From the NCBI RefSeq assembly GCF_024753245.1, contig NZ_JANUGX010000028.1, positions 1 to 64,000 on the forward strand: DNA of 64,000 bases. The letters are read 5' to 3'. Positions 43,724 to 53,108 of this stretch are shown in pieces. The notes under the pieces were generated by a model. The model saw only the letters and a program-made list of their open reading frames with translations, was not told where the DNA came from and ran no database searches. Each line of letters begins with the position of its first letter. Position 1 is the stretch's first letter. The stretch comes from Massilia norwichensis (lineage in GTDB: Bacteria > Pseudomonadota > Gammaproteobacteria > Burkholderiales > Burkholderiaceae_D). Both the position numbers and the translations under genes were made by a program.

Positions 43724-46000
43724 TCAGAAGTGGAAGTTCGCCGTCACACTCGCCCACCGCGGTGCGCCCGGCGTGTAGCGGTAGCCGCTCTTGTTGATCG
43801 CCGCCACGTAACGCTTGTCGAACAGGTTGTACACGTTCAGCCGCAAGTCCACCCAGCGGTTCAGCGCATACGAAGCCATCGCATCGGCCACCCAGTAATC
43901 CCCCGTGTAGGCCGGCGTGCCGACCGCGCCGTCGGTGCCGCGCAGCAGGCGGCCCGAGTAGCGCGCGCCGCCGGCGATCGTCAATCCGGACGGGAAGCTG
44001 TAGCTGGTCCAGCTGGTGAAGCCCGACTTCGGCGTATAGGTCAGGCTGTTGGCGCCGTTGGCGGCAACCAGGCGCCCCGCTTCCACGCTGGTGTCCATCC
44101 AGGTATAGCCGGCGCTCACCGACCAGTTGCGCGCGAGCTCGCCGATCGCGCTCAGCTCCACGCCCTGTACGCGCTTGCGGCCGGTCTGGTAGTACTTCAG
44201 GTCGACCGGGTCCTGCTCGACCTCGTTTTTCACATTCGTGCGGAACAGCGCGGCGTTCAGGCCGAGGCGCTTCTGCATCAGTTCCCATTTCGCGCCCAGT
44301 TCCGTGGTGCTGGTGACTTGCGGGTCGAACACCGGGTTCGAGGCGCTGCTGGCGCTGGTGCTGAGCGCCAGATTCGAGCCCGGCGGCTGCTTCGAATTGG
44401 CCCACAGCGCGTAGACGCTGGTGTTCGGCGTCGGCTTGTAGAGCAGCGACAGCTTGCCGCTCACCAGGCTGTCCGTCAGCTCGACATGGGTCGGGACCGG
44501 GGTGCCGACCGGTAGGCCCGGGTTCGCGCTGGCCGTCGACAGCGCGATCGCATCGTAGCTGGTGTCGAAGTGATCGACCCGCACCGAGGCGCCCAGCAGC
44601 CAGCGCTCGCCGATCTTGATCGTGTCCAGCAGCCAGGCCGCCGCGGTCGTGGTCTCGCCCTGCGTACGGGCGCCGCTGCGCACCAGGTTCAAACCCGTTA
44701 CCGGCGATGCCGAATCGGGCCGGTACAGGTTCGCCGGCTGCAGCGTGCCGCCGCCGAGGTAGCTCCAGTTGCTCTGCTTTTCATTGGCCAGGTCCAGGCC
44801 GGTCACCAGCGTGTGCCGCAACGCGCCGGTATCGAACTCGGTGGTCAGCATGGTCTGGTTGGCCAGGATCGTGTTTTCCTGGTCCTTGATGGTGCGCGTG
44901 GTGCGCGCAAGCTGCCAGGTCGCGGGATCGCCCTGGTCCGGCGTCAGGATGTTGGCGGTATTGCCCATGAAGGCGCTGAGCAGGTAGAACTGCCTGGTCT
45001 TGCCATAGCGGCTGGTGTTCTTCAGGCGCATGCGCGGGCTGAATTCGTGGTCGACGATGGCGGTAAACATGTCGGCCCGCACGCGGTCGAAGTCCGACAG
45101 TGCGCCGTAGAAGTTCTGCGGATCGACGGCGGGCGCATCGGCGATCCAGGGGCGCTTGGGATCGGGACTGCTGTAACCGGGCAGACCGACGGTCGGCACG
45201 CCGCCGTCCGGGCGGTTGTCCTGCTTCACGTGCAGGTAGTCGAGGTAGAGCTGGGTCGGACCGCGCAGGCCGAAGGCAATCGACGGCGCCACCGCCCAGC
45301 GCTTGTCCTTCACTTCGTCGCGTGCCGGGTTGCCGCTGTCCTGGTCGAGCACATTCAGGCGCATGGCGATGCCGCGCCGGCGGTCCAGCACGCGGTTGAC
45401 ATCGGCGCTGGCCCGGCGGCGCTCGGCGCTGCCGGCCACCAGGCTGGCGTCGCCGATGTTCCTGAGCAGCGGCTGCTTGGTGGCGAGATTGATCGAACCG
45501 GTCGGCGCGCCGCGCCCGGTATCGGTGCCGGCCGGGCCCTTCAGCACGTCGATCTGCTCGATGTTGAAGACGTCGCGCGAGACCGAACCGATGTCGCGGA
45601 TGCCGTCCACGAACAGGCTGCCCGAGCTGTCGAAGCCGCGCATGTAGATGGCGTCGCCGGTATTCGTGTTGCCGTTCTCGCCCAGGAAGAAGGTACCGAC
45701 GCCGGGCGTGTTGCGCAGCGCCTCGGTCAGGGTCACGGCGCCCTGCTGCTCGATCAGTTCCTTCTTGATCACGATGACGGTCTGCGCCGTATCCAGCAGC
45801 GGCTGGGTGTACTTGCCGGACGCCGCCTGGTCCGCCTTGAATTCGTTGTCGCGTTCGCCGTGGACATGGACGCGCTGGGCGGTTGTGCCCGCGCTGGCGT
45901 CCGCGCCGGCCCCGCTGTCGAGGGCCGCCTGGGCGGCGAGCGGCAGCATCAGCATGGCCAGGGCGGTGGAGTGTTTGCGGCTGGTAATCGGCTTCTTCAT
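43724..46000 (-). CDS. TonB-dependent siderophore receptor (Fiu-like, catecholate type)
   Basis: Outer-membrane 22-strand barrel with N-terminal plug, 758 residues. Signal peptide ends near AAQAAL; the plug carries VTLTEALRNTPGVGTF, DAIYMRGFDSSGSLFVDGIRD, FNIEQIDVLKGPAG and the GAPTGSINLATKQP segment; the C-terminus ends with aromatic Phe (VTANFHF) as in BAM substrates. Overall it resembles Fiu/CirA-type catecholate receptors; the exact siderophore is not determinable. A Fur box and promoter lie just upstream. No siderophore synthesis or permease genes adjoin it. Confidence 0.93.
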   Translation of the reverse strand: MKKPITSRKHSTALAMLMLPLAAQAALDSGAGADASAGTTAQRVHVHGERDNEFKADQAASGKYTQPLLDTAQTVIVIKKELIEQQGAVTLTEALRNTPGVGTFFLGENGNTNTGDAIYMRGFDSSGSLFVDGIRDIGSVSRDVFNIEQIDVLKGPAGTDTGRGAPTGSINLATKQPLLRNIGDASLVAGSAERRRASADVNRVLDRRRGIAMRLNVLDQDSGNPARDEVKDKRWAVAPSIAFGLRGPTQLYLDYLHVKQDNRPDGGVPTVGLPGYSSPDPKRPWIADAPAVDPQNFYGALSDFDRVRADMFTAIVDHEFSPRMRLKNTSRYGKTRQFYLLSAFMGNTANILTPDQGDPATWQLARTTRTIKDQENTILANQTMLTTEFDTGALRHTLVTGLDLANEKQSNWSYLGGGTLQPANLYRPDSASPVTGLNLVRSGARTQGETTTAAAWLLDTIKIGERWLLGASVRVDHFDTSYDAIALSTASANPGLPVGTPVPTHVELTDSLVSGKLSLLYKPTPNTSVYALWANSKQPPGSNLALSTSASSASNPVFDPQVTSTTELGAKWELMQKRLGLNAALFRTNVKNEVEQDPVDLKYYQTGRKRVQGVELSAIGELARNWSVSAGYTWMDTSVEAGRLVAANGANSLTYTPKSGFTSWTSYSFPSGLTIAGGARYSGRLLRGTDGAVGTPAYTGDYWVADAMASYALNRWVDLRLNVYNLFDKRYVAAINKSGYRYTPGAPRWASVTANFHF

Positions 46001-46050
46001 GGTCTGGGCGTGGTTATCGTGTTGTTGGATGGGTTAGCGGAACGCCAAGG

Positions 46051-46108
46051 ACTTTAACAAAAGTTCACAGATAAGTAAACGCGAATCATTCTCATTATCG
46101 TTATCGTT
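46051..46108 (-). promoter_or_regulatory. Fur-regulated promoter of the siderophore receptor
   Basis: On the minus strand, GATAATGAGAATGATTCGC (plus 46081-46099) matches the 19-base Fur consensus at 15 positions, with a second overlapping register further upstream to 46108. It directly precedes TTTACT (46074-46079), a 17-base spacer and TAAAGT (46051-46056), a plausible sigma70 promoter. Iron repletion should therefore repress the receptor. Confidence 0.78.
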
Positions 46109-46169
46109 CACTTGAGCGAGCGCAGAATGCCGTCTTTGCAAGCCTGTATCCGCGCGCTACCATGTGCTT

Positions 46170-46490
46170 ATGAGCGACCACAACCCCTGCCTGGCCTGCG
46201 GCGCCTGCTGCATGAGCTACCGGGTCTCCTTCTACTGGGCCGAAGCCGAGCAGCGCGGCCTGCCCGCCTTCCTGACCGAACAGGTCAATCCCTTCCTTTC
46301 ATGCATGGCCGGGACGAATGCCAAGCGGCCGCATTGCGCAGCCCTGCAAGGCACCGGGGACGGCGGCTTCGTCTGCCGCGTGTATGCGCAGCGGCCCGAT
46401 CCCTGCCGCGAAGTACAGATCGGCGACGACAAGTGCCTGCAGGCGCGGGCACGGCATGGCTTGCCGCCTTTGCAGCAAATGGCGCCGTAG
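46170..46490 (+). CDS. YkgJ family cysteine-cluster protein
   Basis: Small (106-residue) protein with the CxxCxxCC signature in NPCLACGACCMSY (residues 6-18) and later Cys residues (PHC, VCRVY, DPCREV, KCL), consistent with a zinc or Fe-S cluster (CxxCxCxxC family). Function of the family is unknown. Start ATG 46170. It is transcribed divergently from the Fur-controlled receptor, so iron response is possible, but its own promoter could not be separated from the Fur region. Confidence 0.85.
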   Translation: MSDHNPCLACGACCMSYRVSFYWAEAEQRGLPAFLTEQVNPFLSCMAGTNAKRPHCAALQGTGDGGFVCRVYAQRPDPCREVQIGDDKCLQARARHGLPPLQQMAP

Positions 46491-46566
46491 ATAGAATATT
46501 TGTTCCTATTCTGTTGCGCTAGCGCATCATTGTTTCGACGTTCGCCTCGTCAGATGTTACATTTGA

Positions 46567-46580
46567 GTTCGCACGCGAAC
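46567..46580. promoter_or_regulatory. Palindrome GTTCGCACGCGAAC upstream of the wsp operon
   Basis: Six-base arms GTTCGC and GCGAAC around AC, about 80-94 bases before the wspA start and in an A+T-richer patch. This may be a regulator site or a short hairpin; no partner regulator is known. Confidence 0.35.
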
Positions 46581-46615
46581 TTTATTCAACCGGCTGTTCT
46601 ACAGCCCGTGACTCC

Positions 46616-46653
46616 GGGGGCAGAGCCCACCCGGAAAACCGGGCTCCGACCCC
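46616..46653. repeat. Intergenic palindrome just upstream of wspA
   Basis: Arms GGGGGCAGAGCCC and GGGCTCCGACCCC (two mismatches) enclose CCGG-AAAA-CCGG. Palindromes built on GGGGTC/GACCCC are common between genes in Massilia-type genomes as I remember them. It ends eight bases before the first possible wspA start and so occupies its leader. Confidence 0.65.
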
Positions 46654-46660
46654 TACGGCC

Positions 46661-48487
46661 ATGACCCCTCGGACCATGCTGCGTAACCTCAGTATCAAGA
46701 AAAAACTCACCGTCGGCTTCGGCGCCATCGTCGCCATCCTGCTGTTGCTGCTGACCCTGGCCTACAACAACTTCGCGCGCCTGTCGCAGGCGAACGCGTG
46801 GGACCGCCATACCCTCGAAGTGCTGCTGGAAACGAACCACGTCGCCACCTCGGTGCTGCAGGTCCAGAGCGCGACCCGCGGCTACCTGCTGACCGGCCAC
46901 GAGAGCCTGGTCGGCCCCATCCACAACGAATACGAAAACGCCGGCAAGCACCTGCGCCGCGCGCTCGAACTCACCGCCGACAATCCTTCCCAGCAGGAGC
47001 GCCTGCACCAGCTCGAGCCGATGCTGGCCATCTGGATGGACAAGGCGATCACGCCGCAGATCGACATGCGCCGCGCGACCGGCAAGGGCGGCCAATCGGT
47101 CTCGCCCGAAACCGAAGCGGCGGTCCTGGCCGGCACCGGCAGCGTCGCCACCATCCGCCAGCTGCTCGGCGAAATCGCCGCCGAGGAAACCCGCCTGCTG
47201 GAACAGCGCCGGCAGGACACGACGGCGCTGCGCAACTCGATGAATATGCTGCTCAGCGCCGGCGCGCTGGTGAGCGTGCTGCTGGCGATCCTGATCGGGA
47301 CCATCCTGGTGCAGGGCATCTCGCGCCCGCTGGCCAGCCTGAGCGAAGCCGCGCGCAGTTTCGGCCGCGGCACCCAGGGCGCACGCGCCGCGGTGCTGTC
47401 GGACGACGAACTGGGCGCGATGGCCGTCGAATTCAACCGCATGGCCCAGGCCATCGAAGACAGCCAGGCCAGGGAGCACGCCGACAACCTCGCGCTGCGC
47501 GCCAAGGTCGACTCCCTGCTCGACGTGGTCTCGAAGGCGGCGCGCGGCGACCTGACCGGGACCGTGGCGATCCGCGGCGACGACGCCATCGGCCGCCTCG
47601 GCGAAGGCCTTGCGACCATGCTCGGCAACCTGCGCAGCCTGCTGAACAACGTGCAGCGCGCCGGCATCCAGGTGGCCAGCTCGGCGACCCAGATCGCCGC
47701 TTCGGCGCGCCAGCAGGAAGCCACCGGCATCGAACAGGCCCAGACCAGCGTCGAGGTGCTCGCCACCACCAAGGAAATCTCGGCCAACACCGCCGAGCTG
47801 CTGCGCACGATGGAAGAAGCGACGGAGGTGGCCGACTACACCACCAGCGCCACCGCCGACGCCCAGGACAAGCTCAAGCACATGGACCACACCATGCAGC
47901 AGATGGTCAACGCCACCGATTCGATCGGCGCCAAGCTGGCCGCGCTGTCCGAGAAAGCCAGCAACATCAACGGCGTGCTGACCACGATTACCAAGGTGGC
48001 GGACCAGACCAACATCCTGTCGCTGAACGCCGCGATCGAAGCCGAGAAGGCCGGCGAAGCGGGCCGCGGCTTCTCGGTGGTCGCCACCGAGATCCGCCGC
48101 CTGGCCGACCAGACCTCGGTCTCGACCTGGGACATCGAGCAGATGCTGAAGGAGATGCAGTCGGCGGTGTCGGCCAGCGTGATGGGCATGGACAAGTTTG
48201 CGGAAGAGATCCGCCGCAACGTCGGTGAAGCGCGCCACGTGGCCGAGCAGCTGTCGGGCATGATGGACCAGGTGCGCAAACTGGCGCCGCGCTTCGACCT
48301 GGTGCTGCAGGGGATGCAGTCGCAGGCGGTCGGCGCCTCGCAGATCTCGGGCACCATGATGCAGCTGTCCGACGCCAGCCAGCAGAGCGTCGAATCGCTG
48401 AAGGCCACCAGCGAGGCCGTGCACCAGTTGCAGTACGCCGCCGGCGACCTGCAGCAGTCGGTGGCCACCTTCGCCGTCGACGACTGA
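46661..48487 (+). CDS. wspA: Methyl-accepting chemotaxis protein WspA
   Basis: Surface-sensing receptor of the Wsp system. TM1 (about residues 18-38), a periplasmic helical domain of CHASE3/four-helix style with the VQSATRGYLLTG segment, TM2 (about 196-218), HAMP, then a cytoplasmic signalling helix pair. The tip NAAIEAEKAGEAGRGFSVVA and the following RRLADQTSVSTWDIEQM match the WspA subgroup rather than flagellar MCPs. The start is ATG 46661 or 46676; neither has a ribosome site, and the leader is filled by a palindrome. First gene of a tightly packed seven-gene operon. Confidence 0.92.
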   Translation: MTPRTMLRNLSIKKKLTVGFGAIVAILLLLLTLAYNNFARLSQANAWDRHTLEVLLETNHVATSVLQVQSATRGYLLTGHESLVGPIHNEYENAGKHLRRALELTADNPSQQERLHQLEPMLAIWMDKAITPQIDMRRATGKGGQSVSPETEAAVLAGTGSVATIRQLLGEIAAEETRLLEQRRQDTTALRNSMNMLLSAGALVSVLLAILIGTILVQGISRPLASLSEAARSFGRGTQGARAAVLSDDELGAMAVEFNRMAQAIEDSQAREHADNLALRAKVDSLLDVVSKAARGDLTGTVAIRGDDAIGRLGEGLATMLGNLRSLLNNVQRAGIQVASSATQIAASARQQEATGIEQAQTSVEVLATTKEISANTAELLRTMEEATEVADYTTSATADAQDKLKHMDHTMQQMVNATDSIGAKLAALSEKASNINGVLTTITKVADQTNILSLNAAIEAEKAGEAGRGFSVVATEIRRLADQTSVSTWDIEQMLKEMQSAVSASVMGMDKFAEEIRRNVGEARHVAEQLSGMMDQVRKLAPRFDLVLQGMQSQAVGASQISGTMMQLSDASQQSVESLKATSEAVHQLQYAAGDLQQSVATFAVDD

Positions 48488-48494
48488 CACGCGC

Positions 48495-48971
48495 ATGAAG
48501 GTGCTGGTGTTTCACATCGGACGCGAACGCTACGCCCTGCCGCTCGCCGCGGTGCTGCGGGTGCTGCCGGTGGCGCGTCTCAAGCCCTTGCCGGGTGCGC
48601 CGCATTACGTGCCGGGACTGCTGGACCTGCACGGCGACCCCGTGCCGGTGATCGACCTGTCGCGCCTGGCCGGCACGCCGCCCAGCGCGGTGCGCTACGA
48701 CACGCGCATCCTGCTGCTGGACGTGGCGGCCGCCGGCCAGCTGCGGCGCCTGGGTTTGAAGGCGGAACGCGTGGCCGGCATCGCCGATATCGCTGCCGAA
48801 CTGCGCGATGGCGGGGTCGCCGCCGCGCCCTGGCTCGGCCGCATTGCCGCCGGCGGTGCGAATAGCACGGCCAGCGCGGCCGGGACCGCCGGCATGCTGC
48901 AGCTGATCGAGCCGGCGCGCCTGCTGGCGCCCGAGGTGGCGGCACAGCTGTTCGGCGAGGTGCCGGCATGA
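48495..48971 (+). CDS. wspB: CheW-like coupling protein WspB
   Basis: Scaffold protein (158 residues) linking WspA to the kinase WspE. CheW-domain pattern: FHIGRERYALPLAAVLRVLPV, GLLDLHGDPVPVIDLSRLAG, and a C-terminal LIEPARLL. It starts 7 bases after wspA and its stop overlaps the next ATG by four bases. Confidence 0.9.
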   Translation: MKVLVFHIGRERYALPLAAVLRVLPVARLKPLPGAPHYVPGLLDLHGDPVPVIDLSRLAGTPPSAVRYDTRILLLDVAAAGQLRRLGLKAERVAGIADIAAELRDGGVAAAPWLGRIAAGGANSTASAAGTAGMLQLIEPARLLAPEVAAQLFGEVPA

Positions 48972-50176
48972 GCCTGCGCCAGCTGCTGAAAGATGCCACC
49001 GGCCTGGTGCTGTCCGCCGACACGGTCGAGCGCGCGGTGCGCGAGCGCATGCTGCGCCTGGACCTGACGCCGGACGCGCGCGCGGATTATGCGCCGCAGC
49101 CCGGCACGCCGGAGTTCGCGGCCCTGGTCGACCTCGTGGTGGTGCCCGAATCCTGGATGTTCCGCGACCCCGCCGTGTTCGAGACCGCCGTGCGCTTCGT
49201 GCAGCGCCGCCTGCTCAGCCATCCCGGGCGGCCGGTGAGCGTGCTGTCCCTGCCCTGCGCCGGCGGCGAAGAGCCGTATTCGATGGCGATGGCGCTGGCC
49301 CACGCCGGCATCCCTCCCGGCCTGTGCCGCATCGAGGCGGTCGACCTGTCGCACGCCGCGATCGAGCGCGCGCGCCTGGGACGTTACACGCGCAACGCCT
49401 TCCGCGGCACCGATCTGGCATTTCGCGAGCACTGGTTCCGCCAGGACGGCGATGCCTACCTGATCGACGACGCCCTGCGCCGCTACGTCGGCTTCAGCCA
49501 GGGCAACCTGCTCGAGGCAGCGGCGCCGCCAAGGAAGGGCCCCCGCTACGACCTGGTGTTCTGCCGTAACCTGCTGATCTATTTCGACGAGCCTGCACGC
49601 ATGGTCGCCGCTGCCGCCTTGCAGGACCTGCTGGCGGACGACGGCCTGCTGCTGTCCGGCTTTGCCGAAGCACCGGCCTTCTGCCGCGCCGGCTTCGCGC
49701 CGCAGTCGCTGCGCGACAGCTACGCGCTGCAGAAGCAGTCGGTGGCGACGGTGCGGCGGCGCGCGCGGCTGGCGCCGGCCGAACCGGCAATCGCGCCGCG
49801 TCCTGTTGCGGCGGCAGCGCGGACGGCGCCGCAGCCCGCCCCCCTGGCTGCCGGTCCAGTGGCGGCGCTGATCGCCGAAGCCCGGCGCCAGGCCGATGCC
49901 GGCCGCCTGGCCGAAGCCCACCAGACCTGCCAGGAAGCGCTGGCCCTGCAGCCGGAACAGGCCGAAGCCTGGTTCCTGCTCGGCATGGTCAGCGAATGCG
50001 GCGGCCAGCCGCACGCGGCCGAGCGCCACCTGCGCCGCTGCCTCTACCTGCAGCCCGACCATTACGAAGCCCTGTGCAGCCTGGCCCTGCTGCACGAACT
50101 GCGCGGCGACACGCAGGATGCGGCCCTGCTGCGCCAGCGCGCCGCGCGCGTGCATGCGGCCGAGGTGGCGCCATGA
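48968..50176 (+). CDS. wspC: CheR-type methyltransferase with TPR tail, WspC
   Basis: SAM-dependent glutamate methyltransferase that adapts WspA. The CheR catalytic domain (residues about 1-260) has SLPCAGGEEPYSMAM, IEAVDLSHAAIERAR and VFCRNLLIYF. A Pro/Ala linker follows, then about two TPR units (residues 300-390, EALALQPEQAEAWFLLG and RCLYLQPDHYEAL), as in Pseudomonas WspC. Coupled to wspB and wspD by four-base overlaps. Confidence 0.92.
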   Translation: MSLRQLLKDATGLVLSADTVERAVRERMLRLDLTPDARADYAPQPGTPEFAALVDLVVVPESWMFRDPAVFETAVRFVQRRLLSHPGRPVSVLSLPCAGGEEPYSMAMALAHAGIPPGLCRIEAVDLSHAAIERARLGRYTRNAFRGTDLAFREHWFRQDGDAYLIDDALRRYVGFSQGNLLEAAAPPRKGPRYDLVFCRNLLIYFDEPARMVAAAALQDLLADDGLLLSGFAEAPAFCRAGFAPQSLRDSYALQKQSVATVRRRARLAPAEPAIAPRPVAAAARTAPQPAPLAAGPVAALIAEARRQADAGRLAEAHQTCQEALALQPEQAEAWFLLGMVSECGGQPHAAERHLRRCLYLQPDHYEALCSLALLHELRGDTQDAALLRQRAARVHAAEVAP

Positions 50177-50829
50177 TCGTCGACGACTGCTGGCGCCGCA
50201 TCGGCGTAACGGGCGACCGCAGCTGCGCCGAGCTGGAACGCCACATCCACTGCCGCAACTGCGCCGTGTACGCCGACGCGGCGCAACGAAACCTGCAACG
50301 GCCGGTCGAACCCGAATACCGCGAAGCCTGGGCGCGCGAACTGGCCCGCCCGGAGCCGGCGCCCGCGCCCACGGATGCCGCCGCCATGGTGTTCCGCATC
50401 GGCGCCGAATGGCTGGCGGTGCCGGTCGCGCTGGCCGCCACGGTGGCGCCGCTGGCCCCCGTGCACCGCCTGCCGCACCGCGCAACCGGCGCCCTGCTCG
50501 GCGTGGTCAATGTCGGCGGACGCGTGCTGCCGGCGCTGTCGCTGGCGGCGCTGCTCGGCATCGCCACCGCGGGCGTGCCGGCACCCCTGGGCCGCCACAC
50601 TTTCGAACGCCTGCTGGTGCTGGAACTGAACGGCCAGCGCGTCGCGGTGCCGGTCGCGGAAATGCACGGCATCCTGCGCTACGCCGGCAGCGCCCTACGC
50701 CCGCCCGCCGCCACCCTGGAGCACCTCCCCTCGCCTTTGCTGGCCGGCGTGATCGCCGACGGCGCCATCGAGGCGGGCCTGCTGGATGGCGCGCTGCTCG
50801 AACGCGAAGTGAAGGGCTTGCTGCGATGA
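50173..50829 (+). CDS. wspD: CheW-like protein WspD
   Basis: Second coupling protein of the system (218 residues). An N-terminal Cys-containing segment (DDCWRRIG and HIHCRNCAVY) precedes the CheW domain with FRIGAEWLAVPVALAATVAPL and GVVNVGGRVLPALSL, the arrangement typical of WspD. Start ATG 50173 is fixed by overlap with the wspC stop; an in-frame upstream extension from 49996 would overlap wspC heavily. Confidence 0.9.
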   Translation: MIVDDCWRRIGVTGDRSCAELERHIHCRNCAVYADAAQRNLQRPVEPEYREAWARELARPEPAPAPTDAAAMVFRIGAEWLAVPVALAATVAPLAPVHRLPHRATGALLGVVNVGGRVLPALSLAALLGIATAGVPAPLGRHTFERLLVLELNGQRVAVPVAEMHGILRYAGSALRPPAATLEHLPSPLLAGVIADGAIEAGLLDGALLEREVKGLLR

Positions 50830-53108
50830 GCATGGACCACGATTTCGACGGCGCGTTCAACCAGGACCTGAGCAGCTTCTCGATGCTGGACCTGTTCCGG
50901 ATGGAGGCGCAGGCGCAGGCGCGCGTGCTGACCGACGGCCTGCTGCGCAGCGAACGCGGATCCGACCCGGCGACGCTGGACGCGATGATGCGCGCCGCCC
51001 ACTCGACCAAAGGCGCCGCCGCGATCGTCGGCATGACGCAGATGGTGCAGCTGACGCATGCGATGGAAGACGTGTTCGTCGCCGCCCAGCAGGGCATCCT
51101 GGTGCTCGATGCCGCGCGGGTGGACGTGCTGCTCGGCGCGGTCGACCTGATGCGGCGCCTGGCCGAGCTGCCGGAAGCCGACCTGGCCGACGGCGGTCCG
51201 CATGCGGCGCCGGTACAGGAAGCGCTGGCGGCGCTGGCCGCGCTGCAGGCCGGTGCGGCCGTCACGCCCGCGTTCGCGCTGCCCGTACCGCCCCTGGAGC
51301 CTGCGCCTGCCGTGCCCGTCATGCCTGCCGCGCCCGCGCCGGCAGCCGAACCGGCGGCGCCGGCACCGCCACCGCCGCACAACGAACTGCAGACCCTGGC
51401 CGGCCAGGCCCGCCTGAATGCCGCCCAGTTGCGGCCCTGGATCGACTCCCTGCACCGCTACAAGCGCCAGCAGCGCGCCGTGTTCAGCGCCCTCGGACGG
51501 CTGCAGGAGGCGATCGAGGAAAGCGGCGACCCGCGCCTGCTCGAACTGGCCAGGCAGGTCCAGGAGCGCGCCCGGCCGCTGCGCAGCGCCATGCAGCGCC
51601 ACATCCTCGACGCCGAGCAGTACGAGCGCAAGGCCACGGGTCTTGCCGCGCGCCTGGTCGACGAGGTGCTGGAACTGCACATGTGCCGCTTCGGCGACGG
51701 CCTGCACGGGCTGCCGCGCATGGTGCGCGACCTCGCCCGCAGCCTGGGCAAGGACGTGCGCCTGGACGTGACCGGCGACGATACGCTGGTCGACCGCGCG
51801 GTGCTGGTGCGCCTGGAAGCGCCGCTCAGCCAGCTGCTGCGCAACGCCGTCGACCACGGCATGGAAACGCCGGCCGAACGCGCCGCCGCCGGCAAGCCGG
51901 CCACCGGCGCCATCCGGCTGGCGGCGCGCCACCGCGGCGGCATGCTGTCGATCGAGGTGAGCGACGACGGCCGCGGGGTCGACCCCGAACGGGTGCGCCG
52001 CGCCGTCGCCGCGCGCCGCCTGGCGCCCGCCGGCGTCGTGCAGGCGCTGTCCGCTCCGGAGCTGATGGAATTCCTGTTCCTGCCGGGCTTCTCGCTGAAG
52101 GAGGACGCCAACGAGATCTCCGGCCGCGGCGTCGGGCTCGACGTGGTGCACGACATGGTGCAGTCGCAGAACGGCACGGTGCGCGTGGAATCCACGCCCG
52201 GCAAGGGCTTTTGCACCAGCATCGTGCTGCCGGTCACGCAATCGATCGTGCGCGCACTGGTGGTCGACGTGCTGGGCGAAGCCTACGCGCTGCCGATCGC
52301 GCGCGTCGAGCGCGTGCTGCGCGTGCCGGCCGGCAGCGTGCAGACCCTGTCCGGCCGCCAGTACCTGGATCTCGCGGGCAGCCACCTCGGCCTGGTAGCG
52401 GCCGGGCGCGTGCTCGAACTGGGCGAACCGGCCCCAAGCGCCGAGCTGGCGGTGGTCGTCATCGGCACCGCGCGCGAGCGCTATGGCTTGGTGGTGGACG
52501 ATGTGCGCGGCGAGCAGGAGCTGACCGTGCAGCCGCTCGAAGCGATGTTCGGCAAGCTGCGCGACGTCGCCTCCTGCGCCCTGCTCGACGACGGCGCCCC
52601 GGTCCTGATTCTCGACGTGCCCGACATGCTGCTGTCGATCGTGCGCCTGCTCGAAGCCGGTGCCTCGCTGCAGGCGGCGCCCGGCATGCATGCGCCCGGC
52701 GGCGGCGCCCGGCAGGACGTGCGCCGCATCCTGGTGGTCGACGATTCGCTCACGGTGCGCGAGATGCAGCGCAAGCTGCTGGCCGCGCGCGGCTACCAGG
52801 TCGAGGTCGCGCTCGACGGCATCGACGGCTGGAACAGCGTGCGCGCCGGCGCTTACGACCTGGTGATCACCGACATCGACATGCCGCGCCTGGACGGCAT
52901 TGGCCTGCTCGGACGCATCCGCCAGGACCCGCGCCTGCAACGGCTGCCGGTCATGATCGTGTCGTACAAGGACCGGCCTGAAGACCGCGCGCGCGGCCTG
53001 GAAGCCGGCGCCGATTATTACCTGGCCAAGGGCGCCTTCCACGACGCCACCCTGCTCGACGCCGTGCGCGACCTGATCGGCGAAGCCCTGCCTGGCGGTC
53101 CCGCATGA
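50826..53108 (+). CDS. wspE: Hybrid CheA-type histidine kinase WspE
   Basis: Central kinase of 760 residues. HPt domain with phospho-accepting His in AAHSTKGAAAIVG (near residue 60), a Pro/Ala linker, dimerisation helices, HATPase with RNAVDHGMETP (N box) and VSDDGRGVD, a CheW-like regulatory domain (about 475-610), and a C-terminal receiver with LVITDIDMPRLDG (Asp near residue 680). It passes phosphate to WspR and WspF. Overlaps both neighbours by four bases. Confidence 0.94.
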   Translation: MSMDHDFDGAFNQDLSSFSMLDLFRMEAQAQARVLTDGLLRSERGSDPATLDAMMRAAHSTKGAAAIVGMTQMVQLTHAMEDVFVAAQQGILVLDAARVDVLLGAVDLMRRLAELPEADLADGGPHAAPVQEALAALAALQAGAAVTPAFALPVPPLEPAPAVPVMPAAPAPAAEPAAPAPPPPHNELQTLAGQARLNAAQLRPWIDSLHRYKRQQRAVFSALGRLQEAIEESGDPRLLELARQVQERARPLRSAMQRHILDAEQYERKATGLAARLVDEVLELHMCRFGDGLHGLPRMVRDLARSLGKDVRLDVTGDDTLVDRAVLVRLEAPLSQLLRNAVDHGMETPAERAAAGKPATGAIRLAARHRGGMLSIEVSDDGRGVDPERVRRAVAARRLAPAGVVQALSAPELMEFLFLPGFSLKEDANEISGRGVGLDVVHDMVQSQNGTVRVESTPGKGFCTSIVLPVTQSIVRALVVDVLGEAYALPIARVERVLRVPAGSVQTLSGRQYLDLAGSHLGLVAAGRVLELGEPAPSAELAVVVIGTARERYGLVVDDVRGEQELTVQPLEAMFGKLRDVASCALLDDGAPVLILDVPDMLLSIVRLLEAGASLQAAPGMHAPGGGARQDVRRILVVDDSLTVREMQRKLLAARGYQVEVALDGIDGWNSVRAGAYDLVITDIDMPRLDGIGLLGRIRQDPRLQRLPVMIVSYKDRPEDRARGLEAGADYYLAKGAFHDATLLDAVRDLIGEALPGGPA

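Noticed and set aside
49896..53108. 1070-codon plus-strand frame across wspC-wspE in another register
   Set aside because: Arg/Pro/Ala-rich shadow; the overlapping CheR, CheW and CheA frames are convincing.
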